A stretch of 64,000 nucleotides of DNA from Elymus sibiricus (GCA_039707655.1 CM077667.1:64199628-64263627); one strand, 5' to 3'. Positions 44,006 to 56,511 are shown, counted from the first letter of the stretch. Notes: generated from the sequence alone by a model not told the origin. Numbers and translations: made by a program.

Positions 44006-47000
44006 ATGAAACGAGAAGGCGTGCGCACCAGAAGCCAGACTAAAAAACAAAAAGCTTCCACAACCACCACAAGTAGCCTAGGTGAGCCACTGGTTGTTTC
44101 AGCCTCGCCACTTATTCATTCTACTACACGTACGATTTGTACAGCTCAATTTCATAATTGTGTGATTGTGTTGAATGATATGATGATGCTTCACTAACTA
44201 GGTAATTCGCTTCCGGACAACCCTTTCGAAGAGGAATTTGGCAGATCAATTGATTCTGGCCAAGGTGTCTGGGCTGAACTCAGTAAAGAAGTCGCGTCGA
44301 ACATAGCGGGCACTGTTGTGTCGATTACTTCATTCGATGATGGTGATTACAAACATGAGCTTATTTATATATCTATTCGTTGGTAGTAGTTCATGATTGA
44401 GAATTTGGAAATACCATCTTGTGCAGGAAACAATACACTGTTTTTTGCATGCACCGGCATAATTACCGTCAACAATCCAAAAACTACAAGCTTTCTGACT
44501 TCATTAAGTTTGGTTAGATCTATTGATGACGACAGCAAGATCTTTCACGATATGAGGGTTGGTACTGCCAATTTGTTTTTGTTTTACACTTGCTTGCTTA
44601 TTTAACATCATGGTAACCACTCTGCTAACCAGGGCGTATGCTTGTTGCATTGCTTTATCATTTCAGATTGAAGTGCGCCTTCCAGATAACAAAATCGAAC
44701 TGGGATGGTTGCAATTCTACGATTTGAAACACAATGTCGCTGTTATCAACATCATTCGCTACCATTCTCTTCAAGTAGCATGTCTAGATCATGGGCGGCA
44801 AATTGAGTCTCATGGTAAAGTAGTTGCTGTAGGGCGTTGCTTCAACTCAGGAAAATTAATGGCCACAGCTGGGATGTTGAATGGCAATCCAACAGGAGCT
44901 TATCGCGAGGAGCTTGCCGTCTCCACATGTGAAATTACTATGGTGCGCTGTTGATTCCTCACTTTCTCTACATAGCGGAAATAAATAAATGAAATTGTTT
45001 CATTATATGGGCGGTTTAATTTTGTCATTATATGCAGTTGAACGATTTTTCGGGGGGCACAAGAAATTACATTTTTTTTTCAATAATACAAACTTTGTTC
45101 AGCAGCCCTAAATTCTTGTGCTTGGCTGACTGTCACTTTATTCTTTTCATAGACTGCAGTTGGAGGGCCCCTTGTTGATTTTAATGGGGATTTCATTGGG
45201 ATGAACTTTTATGCTGAGAAAGAGACTCCATTCCTACCGAGGAATACAATCCTTGAACTCCTGTTGCAGTTCAGCAAAATAATTCCATGGTGGTATGTCC
45301 TCCATACTTGCTTATGAGCCAAAGATTCTCCAGTCCTTCGGCAAACAACTAGTCTAACTAGAACAATTCCTGGATGACCGTAGGCCATCTGTTCTGCTTT
45401 TTGTTAACTTATTGTTCCACCTGGAATTTCCAGGAAGCTGACCACACATCATCAGTAGAGATACAAAATGAATGAACTAATTAAGTACATAACAACAATT
45501 TTGCACATCATTAGCTGAGGTTGGGTGGTAGCATATGTGAAATTGAAACATGAGTTTACTACCAATCATGTTGAATGTAAAAACTGTTTTTGAAATGTGT
45601 TAGCTTGTGCCATTCATGAGCTGTTTTGAGTTTTTTGTAGCTTCTATAGAGTATACTTGCATCTGGTAGGTGACCTGCATTTGAGAACATCCCCCTTGAT
45701 AACAAATTGGTTGTTTGTGACATCTGTGGCTCTCTGGATAAGTTGCAGTGTGACCTTGACACATATCTATACCACATGTCTTGGCAGCACGTCTCGCAGT
45801 TGCCCTATACTCAATTGGGACTCCGGTGTCCATGTTAAAACTATTGTACTTGTTTAAATGATAAGGTAGTCAAAGTTCCTGGTAGGTATGGTATTACTAT
45901 TTTCTCCATTTTATGTTTTCTCGTCGAAATATTTAGGCTTTAGGGTTTTCCCCATTGTGTTGTTATTTAGTGCAATCTGACTCCAATCCCTAATTTGCCC
46001 CCTTTTGACATTCAAGTGTATGTAGTTGTTTGATATTCATGCATAAATGTCATCCATGTTTTACTTTTGTGGATTTCTCTATTACTCCGATAAGTTTATC
46101 ACATTATGCTGCAGGGCTACAAGTAAAAACAGACCTGATAGTACAATCAGAAAATTTCCCAGACCTCACCAGTCTGATTCACAAGGTGAGAAAAGAACTT
46201 CACTCCTTCAGATTGCTAAATTCATGCCGCTTTTCGGTTTTCTAAAACTCTGCTTATTTCCCTTCCCCAATCTTCTCCATTTTAGGCAGCTCAAAGGGAG
46301 GAGAGAAAACTAAGGATCAGAAACCTTCCATATGTACTCTCTGTGATCCAGAATGTCATCCAGGTTGGGTCACTTTCAGTGTCAATTATTGATCATTGGT
46401 CACAGTCATTAATTGTTTCACCCCTGTGGCACCAGGTCTCGCGGATAGATTATCAAAGTGGACCATCTTATGTACTCGGTGGCCGAGATATCCTGAATCT
46501 GGTGAGTCATTGCCTTCAGTTTTCCTGATCATCATTATACATGGGGTCATCACTCACTTTACTATGTTGCAAAATTCAGCTGATGCTACAAAAAAAGAGC
46601 TGAGGTCCAGTGGTTATCCATTCCCGGTTTGGGACGATAGTAAGTTCATTTGTGTCGTTTTGATATTTATTACTCATTCTGTTGAACATCTGACATTTGG
46701 CTGGTCTCTCCAACACCCCTCAACTACTGAACCTTTATTGCTGTGGTCAGTGGGCATGCGGTTGCTTAATAATTTTGAAGAGGAATTTAGTGAAGATATC
46801 TGGAGCAAACCAGAAAGAAGCATTAATTCAAATATGTCTCAAGTGTTGTCACATTGGCTTCATTCATTGGTAATTTTGTTCACTATAAGCTCGTTTACTT
46901 TCGGTATTCTCTTCCCAATTTCATCACGAAATTATGTGAATCATTACTCTTGTAGGAAGAAAAAGGTGTTTTGCTTGCACGGGCGTATTCATAGACTGCA

Positions 47001-48490
47001 ATGGGTCCACCACAAGAGTTCTGACCTCTGCAAGTTTGGTTAGGACTTCTGACAATGAAAACACTGTTGCCGATAACTTGAAGGTAGTTACTCTGCTAAT
47101 AACTGTTTAATTACCCCTTTTATTTATTCATTATAACACTGGTTTAGTTTATTCTCACCGTACCATTTATTGCAGATTGTAGTGTGCCTTCCAGATAATC
47201 GACGTACCACAGGGACATTGCAACATTACAGTCTACATTATAACATTGCTGTCGTCCACATCATGGCTTTCTGCTGTACTCGTACAGCACAAATCGATGA
47301 TCAGATGCAAATTAAACCTCAGATGAAGGTAGTAGCTGTAGGGCGTGGCTACAAATCGGGTAAATTCATGGCCACAAGTGGGATGGTGATCGACAAACCA
47401 AGCAAGCTTAATTGCAAAGAGCTTAAGATCTCCACTTGTAAAATCACCAAGGTACGCTGTGTTTTTTCGTATGGTGGAAATAAATAGTTGCATCAGAATG
47501 AGTAATTATATCCATCACCACATCTGTATGGTTTACAGATACTGTCTTTTCCTCTTTGTTACTTTTGTGCTTGTGCTAGGCTGGGATCGGAGGGCCTCTT
47601 ATTGATTTTGATGGAAATTTTATTGGCATGAACTTCTATGGCTTGGAAGAAACTCCATACGTACCAGTGAATATAATTTTAGAAGTCTTGAAGAATTTTG
47701 ATGCACAAGGGTATGCTTTCTATATTTATATAATTTTGGGTACAGTATGCAAATGTCTTTCATGTGCATAATTTTCAAGCTTGAAAGTTTACTTGCCTCG
47801 ATAGGACATCTGTTACCATTTTGATCTTCTATAACTGATCACATTAACTAGAACCTGCAATAGATCTCTTGTGCATAAGATAAATAACATAAGGTAAGAC
47901 CATCCTGTGGTTGTGGCTGACTGTTGAGCATGCCAAATCGTAGATATGTAATATATGAAAGTATTATATCGTATGTCTCATAGCATCACTCTAACCTGGA
48001 ATTATAATAGAAAAAACTGGGTCAGTTTTGGTTGTTGTTTCAAGGTTACTTCTTTTTTTGAACTCGTGCCAGTTTTCAAGTCTAATCTTCTTTTGCGGTT
48101 GAACCGTTTCGGCTCTTAATGTTCAGACATATGTAGCAGTAAACTGATGTTGCAATGGTTTTGATGTTCTCTCTTGTGCGTGCGTGTGTTTGTTTAGCTA
48201 TTTAAAATGTTCTTGTATGTTAAAACTATTTTCGGTTTGTTTGTAGGTCTGTTGCTGTCAACGATGATCATAGCCCAAACAGGTACTGTTTTTTATTACG
48301 CATTCAATAAGACCTTTTGCTAGATATATAATCCAAACAAGGAGTATATTATTTAGCAGCTTATTCATGTTTTACTCTTAACAGATGGCCGGTGCCTAAG
48401 CCATTTTGGTGCTATCCGACATGGCACAAGCTTGAGGAAGAAGTATATCTGGAGGACGAAATTAGATACCAGCAGCGGGAACAATACTAA
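44006..48490 (+). pseudogene. Gene A: two-domain trypsin/HtrA-like pseudo-protease gene with a frameshift
   Basis: Exons: 44006-44081, 44202-44342, 44427-44557, 44667-44942, 45153-45292, 46115-46185, 46286-46363, 46436-46501, 46580-46639, 46751-46869, 46956-47083, 47176-47451, 47580-47710, 48247-48282, 48385-48490. The sum is 1835 nt, one short of 612 codons. Exon 10 is 119 nt against 120 in gene B; one A is lost after the MSQ codons, giving a stop at 46992-46994. The product would then be about 398 residues with one complete domain. Domain 1 has FFACTGIITVNNP, LTSLSLVRS at the His site and TAVGGPLVDFNGDF at the Ser site. Domain 2 has VLTSASLVRTS and GIGGPLIDFDGNF. The linker holds CTLCDPEC. 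The family is trypsin-like (PF13365 type), catalytically dead. An intact allele may exist elsewhere. Confidence 0.82.
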
Positions 48491-49144
48491 TGTCATGAAC
48501 TGTGTCTCGATGAATGCTTTCTATCTTTCCCTCAGGATGACTTAATTTGAACCCTGAAATACTAGTGTAGGCATGCCTCTTTATGTAATGGACTTGTACT
48601 AAGGCTGAACTTGGTCTATTAAGAGATGGGTTCAGTTCAGGCTGGTAAAACCGTGTTTTTTGTGCGTGCTAAGTTCGCATCTGAAAACGAACGTTTTTTC
48701 TACCCTTGCATATTTTAGCACGAATCTTAGAGCAGTCTGGTGCCACGTCACACACACATACACAAAAGCATTGCTAACTTACTATACAGAGTACTGGCAA
48801 AAAAAAAAAAAACCTGCCCTATGAAGTTTTAATATGCCAAGCTTGCCTCCTTCATACAGAGCATCCTTGCCCTGTTTCAAGCTGTCTAAAATTATATAGC
48901 AGCATAATAGTCTAGAGCTGTTCATTTAGCTCCATATAAACACAGGATACTTCATGGCAATCAACAATGAAACAAATCGACACCCGTTCAATCATGTTTG
49001 CCCTAACAAACAGAGGAAATTAATAGGGTCACATAATTCAAGTCGCGAGACAGTTAAGAAACAAATAAGTAGTTAAGTTCTAAAACGAGCACAGCCAATG
49101 ACTAGCTACAAAGTCTAGTAGGACTAGAACATTCCAACATACTA
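48491..49144. other. 3' flank of gene A
   Basis: The 3'UTR follows the stop at 48490. No transposon ends recognised before the Stowaway at 49145. Confidence 0.45.
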
Positions 49145-49237
49145 CTCCCTCCGTCCCAAATTAAGTGACTCAACTTTGTATTAACTTTGTATTAAAGTTA
49201 GTATAAGGTTGAGTCATTTAATTTGGGATGGAGGGAG
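49145..49237. mobile_element. Stowaway MITE (93 bp)
   Basis: Ends CTCCCTCCGTCCCAAATTAA and TTTGGGATGGAGGGAG, with TA duplication at 49143-49144 and 49238-49239. The arms TGACTCAACTTTGTA and TAAGGTTGAGTCA pair. Confidence 0.93.
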
Positions 49238-49751
49238 TACTAACTACGAAGCCTAGAAGTAGAATTATGCCGCGCACATGACAACTTTTATTAGGATGAT
49301 TTCCTACAACTTCTCATGGTTCTTCCTTGCCAACTTTCCATCCACTGTTCGTGTCCTGCGACCAAAGAATATATTAGATCTGAAAGGAGAAATAAAAAGG
49401 TTGTGTCATATATTAATATAAGATAAAAAAATGACAAATGCATATCTTTGTGTATGTGCACGCGCCATGGGTGCTTGTCGAAAGTAATTGTTGTGCGCGC
49501 ACTAATTAGTTTTCAGGTTTAGTCATATACTTTCATATATAGAACTCACTGAATGCAGGAACACCTGGTCTTATATTAGTTACTCCTATTATGAATTGAC
49601 ACATGATGTTTTTCTTTCCAGAAAAGGGCACTTAATTTACCTCCTTGACGAGAACCACCCTCCTACTATTCCTGCTTCATTGCGGCAAGCGTAACCATCC
49701 CATTGGTAGAAATGTTCATCTAACAAATGTACGAAATGGAAATGTTATCAA
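49238..49751. other. Non-coding stretch downstream of the small trypsin-like gene
   Basis: Probable 3'UTR of the minus-strand gene at 49752-50524. No other feature seen. Confidence 0.4.
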
Positions 49752-50524
49752 TCAGTCAAACCAGGAAGCCATATTAACAGGTATAACATGTTGCATGAAA
49801 AATCGAGGTTTTACATTGACTACACCAAGCCACTCTCCTAAGAACTCCCTTATAGTTCTGACCGGAACAACGTATACAGACCCACGCGAAGCTCCGGCAA
49901 GCACCCCAACCACCATGTCTTCTCTTGGCAAAATAACAGGTGAACCTGAGGCGTCTTGCTTAGATGAACAGCTGCAGGTAATGTACTCTTCATCTGGTCC
50001 ATTGCTGCAACAAATACTCAAATGATTAGCACAAGTTGCTAAACGTAGAGACAAAAGGAGTATGTAGTGGTAAGTATTGGAAGAGTGCATTACGTTATGT
50101 GACCAGAAAATGTCCCTGGCTCCAGGATAGCAGAAGAACCATCCAAGGTGGTAAAAGCAAGCGCGATGACATTCCATCCGGAAGCAAACGGCGAGTCGAA
50201 GAACCTCACACAAGTCACCGGTTCAAGCACATCTTGAGCCCGCAGCCAGGCCAGATCCCGGCCCGCATCGGCACGCAGTATCCTCACATTGTATGGGGTC
50301 ACACTGTTGGAGAAATAGGCAGTCATGGTTGCGCCCACCGGAAGCGTGTCAACGACACTTTCAGATGACACTATGTCGCAGACGGTTCTGCAGGGACTGT
50401 GCTTGACGATGAAGCCGTTGCCACGGAACACATTGTCAGCGGCGGTATGCAGGCGCACCACGGAGAACTCATGGTGCCTGAACACCCGGTCGCACCAGGA
50501 ACCCTCATCCATGACATCCGACAT
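49752..50524 (-). CDS. Small trypsin-like domain protein
   Basis: Two exons, 50524-50094 and 50004-49752 (GT/AG), giving 684 nt, 227 residues, with the frame intact. The ATG is 22 bases after a possible AG acceptor. The fold reads as a trypsin-like peptidase: GNGFIVKHSP, then DIVSSESVVD where a typical member has the catalytic His (here Ser, about residue 56), RDLAWL with the Asp (about residue 90), and DASGSPV with the Ser (about residue 163), followed by VVGVLAGASRG. Asp and Ser look kept but His is lost, the reverse of genes A and B, which lose His and Ser. It shares the fold with its neighbours but not close sequence. Function unknown; a non-proteolytic role is likely. Confidence 0.65.
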
Positions 50525-51225
50525 GTTCAGGTGTCAACCCTGCACAAAAACAGTCCATTTATGTTAAGCACGCATGCTGTATGTGTGAATCAATCTACCA
50601 CTTCTCCGTATCTACATTCAGGAATGCAAGTGTGAGCGTGTGGATCTACTGGCTTTTAGGTGAGGTGCCTACGCCGGCCGCCGGCCGGCGACTCAGCCGG
50701 AGGACGGCAGCTAGCTGCGGGTGTTGCTCCATGCGGGAATAGATCTGCAGCGCCGGCGGCATACCTAGGTGCGTGCGGCTCACCTGCAGCGACGCCTGCC
50801 TACAGTTGAGCAGTCGTCCATGAACCGCTGGCCGGATCTACCACGACGTGACTAGCAGGTGGCACTAGATCGGTGCAGGCATTGGCTGGGTACAGACACG
50901 AGGAATCCAAGGCATGGACTAACCGGATGCGTGCCGGCGGTAGATAGCAGGGTGGCCGGGGCGGGATGCCTGCGCTGCGCGCACACGGAGATGGACGGCC
51001 GGCCGGGGGGGTTGACTGGTGGGGTGGAGCTAGCCTACTGTGAGATGGAGGAAGCAGCGCCAGCATTATTGAGGGGTGGGGAGGGGATGGGAGGGCTAGA
51101 TATTTGCCCCCAAGTGGTGCGGCGGAGGAGCGCCGCCGAGGAAGGAAACGCGGCTACTGTAGCCGGAAAAGTGGCCCGCCGAGTTTGCCGTTTGGGGAAG
51201 ACGGGACTGACAGTAGGCCCCCTTA
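50525..51225 (-). other. Upstream region of the small trypsin-like gene
   Basis: GC-rich, no supported ORF. A non-coding first exon is possible, since an acceptor-like TGTGCAG lies just upstream of the ATG. Confidence 0.4.
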
Positions 51226-52840
51226 GAGCATCTTCAAAATGCATGTTTTACATCTTATAAAAAGAGCTAACTTCAACCGACGATGTATTGTGGAGATGTA
51301 AAAGTATAACTCTAATAAATGATAAAAATGATGATGCAAAACCGGAGTCCAGCCGCGCGGCTTCTGTTCAGTCACTAACTCGTTATACAGCCGATGTACT
51401 TCTGCACAGTTTGAAATAAAAACATCCCAATAAAAACTAAAAAATTCAGTTCACAATATCAAATTATTACATAATTCATCAAATTAACAACATCAAATGA
51501 AACACAAATACAACAAACAAATTATGAAACTAGGCTTCTTTCGCCTTGCCATTTTCCAGTACTTCTCCATCAAATCCGTCTAAAGTTGATCGTGCACATC
51601 GGAGTCTCTAATTTCGTTGTAAACCTTCATGAAACGTCTGATTCATTTCTTTTTTCTCATCGGCATAACGCGTATACCTATCCGATCATAGAAGGTCTAA
51701 TCTAAATATTGTCCACGCTCATTCTCAATGAGCATGTTATGCACGATCACGCAAGCAGTCATGATATACCAAAGGTTTTTTTTATCCTAGAATCTAGATG
51801 GTCCTCGCACAATAACAAATTGGGATTGCATATCAAAAGCCCTCTCAAGTCTTTCCTGGACTTGCTTGTGCATTGTGAAAGATGCGTTCTTTCTTACCTT
51901 CGGGTTTTTTTGTTAGGCTTGACAAAAGTACTCCACCTTGGGTAGATCCCATCCGCAAGATAGTACCCATAGTTTTATGTGCGTCCATTTGCTTCGAAGG
52001 TCATCAGTGGAGCTTCTACATTGGCTAACTTGGCAAAAAAAGATGACCGATCGAACACATTAATATCATTGCAAGATACAGGCATCCGAAAATATGAATG
52101 CCAAAACCATGTTTTATGATCAGCAACTGCCTCAAGAATGCTAGTGGCATCCTTCCTGCGACCTTTAAATTGTCCATGCCATGCATTTGGACAACCTTTT
52201 CACTTTCAGTGCATGCAATCCATGGACCCTAGCATACATGAGAACCTATGGGCTTTGTTCATCTCCAAAATCCTCTGAGTGTCATGAGCATTCGGCGCTC
52301 TCAAGTACTATGGAGTAAACATTTTTACCATAGTCTTTGCAAATTGTTTGACACGAAAAATAGAAGTGATCTCTACCATCGCCAAATTGTCATCAATGTA
52401 GTCTGCCGGAACACCATAAGCCATCATGCGCAAACCTGCGAAGCTTCGATTCAAAGCGACGGCTGCGAGGGACAACCGTCGCTACCCCGGCGAGCCAGGC
52501 GGTGGAGGACAAGCGGGCGGAGTTGCGGCAAGGTCGGAGGTGAGCTGGCGGGCGGCAACAGCGTAGATTTTGGGCAAAATCAGCCGACAACGGAGTTGGG
52601 TGGCCGTGGGGCGGACGGAAGCCGAATGAAGGCAGTTGGACGGTTAGCGAGCGACCAGCCGTTTTACATCTCCTATAGGTCGAGATGTATATTTATATCT
52701 TGAGGTGTTGCATTTTACATCTCCAGGAGGCGGAGATGTAATTTTTTTACAACTACATCATCTGTCGGAGGTGGGCTTTTGGGCCTCGAAGATGCAAAGG
52801 TTAATTATTTTTGCGTCTACATCATCTATTAAAAATGTTT
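51226..52840 (-). mobile_element. PIF/Harbinger element relic with HARBI1-like transposase
   Basis: The left end GAGCATCTTCAAAATGCATG follows TTA (51223-51225), as in the element at 4939. The right end is not clear and is placed near 52840, where CATCTCC/GGAGATG-type subterminal sequence ends. Confidence 0.65.
51640..52290 (-). pseudogene. HARBI1-like (DDE_Tnp_4) transposase fragment
   Basis: The minus strand from about 52237 reads MLGSMDCMH, then GCPNAWHGQFKGRRKDATSI, LEAVADHKTWFWHSYFRMPV and SCNDINVFDRS, the central catalytic block of PIF/Harbinger nucleases with two of the three acidic residues (the D of SMDCMH and of NDINVFD). TGA codons occur where WEW is usual. Downstream, YYLADGIYPRW and further scraps (RTHLSQCTSKSRKDL, CEDHLDSR) appear in shifted frames. 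Not functional. Confidence 0.82.
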
Positions 52841-52943
52841 TACTTCACACATATTACTACAAGCCATCTATTTCCTTTTTCTATCAAACAGAATACGTAT
52901 TTATTATTCTTATTTTAGAAGCTTAGCATAAATAAATTTAAGC

Positions 52944-53510
52944 TAACCTGGGGGCTAATGTTGGGGATGTTCCATACGGTTGAGAACCGACAAGAGTGTG
53001 GCCCGGCCCTGAGCTTTGAAGCTCAGTAAGTCACATTATTTCCGGCTCGTGACAAGAGCAAGTGGAAGCCCAAGGCCAAACCCGACAGAAGGCCGGCTCA
53101 CAGAAAAAACCAACGAGCCGACTCTCAGTAGGCTGGGAGCCTGAAAGGAACCCGACGAGGGAAACAAGACCCGGCCAATGACTGACTCGGCCTGGGTTGA
53201 TTGGTGTGAAAGAGATTACGGGTGCCCCCACGGAGGCCCAGAATGGGGGCGGCCCAACAGGCCAGCTTTGGACCGTTTGAATAAAGACCCGGATTAGGAT
53301 TCAGAGTCCTACTAGGACTCTACATGTAAGCCGCCACCTTCAACTTATATAAGGAGGGGCAAGGCACCCCAAGAGGGACAAGTCAGGATAGACAGACAAG
53401 TCTTAGACGAGATCAAATGAGAAGCTCTCGAGGCTAGAGGTTAGCGATTCCGTACCCCTGTAATCGAGATCATTATCGTCATCAATATCAACTCGACGCT
53501 AGCTACTACA
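52944..53510 (+). mobile_element. Gypsy-type LTR with adjoining polypurine tract
   Basis: A purine-rich AACCTGGGGGCTAA precedes TGTTGGGGATG at 52959. The LTR contains TTATATAAGGAGGGG (about 53347) and CTTAGACGAGATC, and ends near CTACTACA at 53510. No internal coding region lies on either side, so it is a fragment or solo LTR. The right boundary and target duplication are uncertain. Confidence 0.6.
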
Positions 53511-53684
53511 TATAGCAATGAAAGAACCATTACACAACATCGTCATGATCAATATATAGAAAGAACCATCAGTATCACTTGAAAGTTGTTCAACTTAAGA
53601 AACAAACATCAATGTATCACATTCATCTTAACATACTAATTAATTAACTAACAGTTCTCCAGCTGATATATTCATGACTTAGTT

Positions 53685-54776
53685 CTAAACATGGTCAACA
53701 ACAACCATCATCTGATAGTCCTTGCGGTTGCTCTTCCTTATAGTGATTACCACAAGGGTGTCCACCCTTAGTTCTCTCTTTCCCTTGATGAACTCCTGCC
53801 AGCCGGCCTTGTGGAATGATATGCGCCCGTCATCCTCTGTCTTGTATTGGACGTTCGTGACAGGCCCTCTTGGTCCATGGATTACTCCAGCAGTGCCGAC
53901 GGTGGGGATGTCCACTCCGGAAAACATCTTCAAAGGTAACTTCTGAAGACCCCATCATTAAGAGAAAATAGAGAGCACAGAATGTTAGACATCTCACCAT
54001 ACTTGGTTATGACCAAAAAGAGATGAAAGAATATAAAACATCTCACCATAACTTTTTTGACCATGTTTGTTTTTGTTAGACGGTGCACAAAGGGCTTCCC
54101 CAAGAACGCCGAAGAGGATGGTAACATTTCTTTCACACTAGCTTTATCATTCCGAGTAAGCTTCTTCATCCTTTGAGAAAAAAATGCAGAAAGGATAGGA
54201 CCACCATCTTCATCTTCAATGTCCTCCTCTTCATCTTGGTTGTCCTCATCTTCATCTTGGATGTCCTCATCTTCATCTTGGTTGTCGATGTCATCTTGGT
54301 CATCTTGGCTGACGATGTCATCTTGGTCATCGTCATCATCATCGCTTTGGACATATAATGTCCTTAACCTATTCACCTCTCCTATTAAGGAAAAAGCTAC
54401 GAGTTCTCCTCCTTTAAAATTGTTCACTGCAATGTACTGCTCCCATCCATCACCATATATGATGGTTTTATTCTTTCCTTTGCGCAGATCCAATTCGAAT
54501 TCGGGCTCCTCATCATCCTCAAAGTACAACACGTTACCATATGAATTGTTGAAGTCCTCCCTTATGTTGCATGGAACACACTATGCAGCAGTTAATAATC
54601 AACAATAAAGTCAGTAAAATAGCTAAACAAATGATCAGAATTCAATACAAATTCAAGTTAAAGACCGTTACCATTGATTTTTGAAACCCCTTTCTCAAAA
54701 ATACCCCGAACTGCACTGCAGTTCCAAGACTGTCCATACATGAATTTTGGCAGACCTTGCAGATCTTACGCCTCAT
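53685..54776 (-). CDS. B3-like domain protein, intact three-exon gene
   Basis: Exons 54776-54672, 54580-54047 and 53942-53685, GT/AG, phase 0 throughout, 298 residues. Exon 1 is Cys-rich (MRRKICKVCQNSCMDSLG). Exon 2 opens CVPCNIREDF and has a first B3-like half (GDGWEQYIAVNNFKGGELVA). A very acidic stretch follows, about residues 105-150 (long D/E/Q runs), then GKPFVHRLTKTNMVKKVM. Exon 3 is a second B3-like half (FHKAGWQEFIKGKRELRVDT) ending VVVDHV. B3 domains are plant-specific DNA-binding folds; here a nuclear, possibly transcriptional role is inferred. It is the closest relative in the window of the gene carried by the MULE at 32636-33823. Confidence 0.75.
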
Positions 54777-55637
54777 GGTCCCTAATAAGCCCAAGCAGTT
54801 GTCAAACGTAAGAAAATGCAATTAACATGATAGATCACCATCAACATATGAAAATTCAGTGAACATAAAAAATATAATGCATATGATATCACCGGCGATC
54901 GTCGGGGACTCTTCATATAATATTATCATATAATATCACTAATACATCTCGATTAATCCAGTTAATGAAGCATCGAATATTATCACTAATACAGCTCGAA
55001 TATTATCGAATAATCTAGTTCACTCGCGGTTCCTGAAGCGTGGGCGGTGGACACCCAAAGAGAAGGAACCATCAAAGGATCATAGCTCGGGTGAGATCCC
55101 TGAAGGAACTGCCAGGTATTGGAGAACCTGGCATCCAACGGAACCATGTAGCGACGGACATGCTCGTCCTCCTCCCTGACACGGCGACGTACCACCTCCT
55201 CGGTTGCCGGCTGCCTCCGCACCGATAGTGGCCCACGCGACCGCCACCAAAGAAGCTCCGGGTCGACGACGATACCCGGATTCCCCACCAAACTGCGCGC
55301 CCCGGAAGGTAGCACCCCCCAGTGCTAGCTCGGCGGAGCCTAGTCCCGGACATGGCGCCTCTCAAACTGGTTGTCTGCGCCGAGTCGACGACGAGGATGT
55401 GGGATTGGCATCGTCGACGAGAACAAAATGTGGCTATAGCAAATATCATTTTATTTAACAACAATAAAACAACAATACCATTTTTAATAACAAAGCCTAG
55501 TGATGTGTATGTGTGTGTGTGGCGCGCGCCCAAGAGCACATATAACACTTAAAATCATGTAAGGTAGCAATTAAAGAAGCATCTTCCTCATAGATCAACA
55601 AATCAACTTAAAATGCCATCTTAATTTTCTAACTAGC
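54777..55637 (-). other. Unassigned region with a possible coding scrap
   Basis: The minus frame 55315-54986 contains VRREDEHVRRYMVPLDAR-like charged sequence and SNTWQFLQGSHPSYDP, which reads like real protein, but no family is recognised. Overlapping frames upstream are broken. It may be an upstream exon or a decayed gene. Confidence 0.35.
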
Positions 55638-55640
55638 TTA

Positions 55641-56511
55641 GGCCCCGTTTGATAGCTCGGTATTTTTAAAGTATTTTGGGAATACTGTAGTTTTTGGGAT
55701 TATCATGGTTTTAATTACAACGAGTTGTTTGGCTGCCCCTAAAAACAGTAATTTTAATACTGCAGTATTGGGTAAAACATGGTTTTTTCTCTGTATAAAA
55801 AAAAGAACTCAAGACCTGTTTTTAAAAAATAGCGCAGCCGAAAATAAGGGACTAGCATTGTTATCTTCTTCCCCGCTGCATGCTAACAAGTCGCTCGTTC
55901 TACAAAAGAGGCATCGCTCCCGCCGTATCTTCCTCGGCGGCCATGGAGAACGAAAGAGACAGCGATGGATATATCTCCCTAGCCACTGGTACCTGCGGAC
56001 GGCGCTGTGAGGCATCCTCATATGGGAGCGGAGGAGAGCACCTCGCGGCTGCTACCTATGCATCATGGAGGTCACCCTCATATGGATAAAGAATCATTAT
56101 CCTGCTTCTTGTATATGTGAGATGTTCCTGACGTAGTCACCCTCATATGGATAAAGGATAATTATCATGTTTCTTGTATGCAGTAAGAATTCTAGCATGC
56201 TTCAGTTCATATGGACGCGAATGGCAAGGCTAGCCAACCTATCTAGCTAGATTAACGCAACAGAAACAGTACACTACTTGACAGCTGCGCGTGTTTGCAT
56301 TGCTACCAAAACAGCTAGCTAGATGCGAGTGCCTAATGGCTAGGTAACCAATTTTATAGCATTGTGTGATGTAGTCAAACATGTGCTCTGTATTCTGAAT
56401 ACTCCAAAAAAACTCTGTTAAGTTGAAACCATGGTATTGTATACCTACTGACTAAATTACTGCAGTTTTTGATACTTTGTTTTTTCTGATACTTCGCTAT
56501 CAAACACAGCC
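55641..56511. mobile_element. Tourist/Harbinger-type non-autonomous element (871 bp)
   Basis: Ends GGCCCCGTTTGATAGC and, read inward, GGCTGTGTTTGATAGC, flanked by TTA (55638-55640, 56512-56514). Inside, both ends carry TACTGTAG / CTGCAGT-like words. No transposase. A central GC-richer block (55870-56090) may be captured sequence. Confidence 0.8.

Noticed and set aside
44006..48490. Genes A and B as active serine proteases
   Set aside because: No His or Ser at the expected triad positions in any domain.
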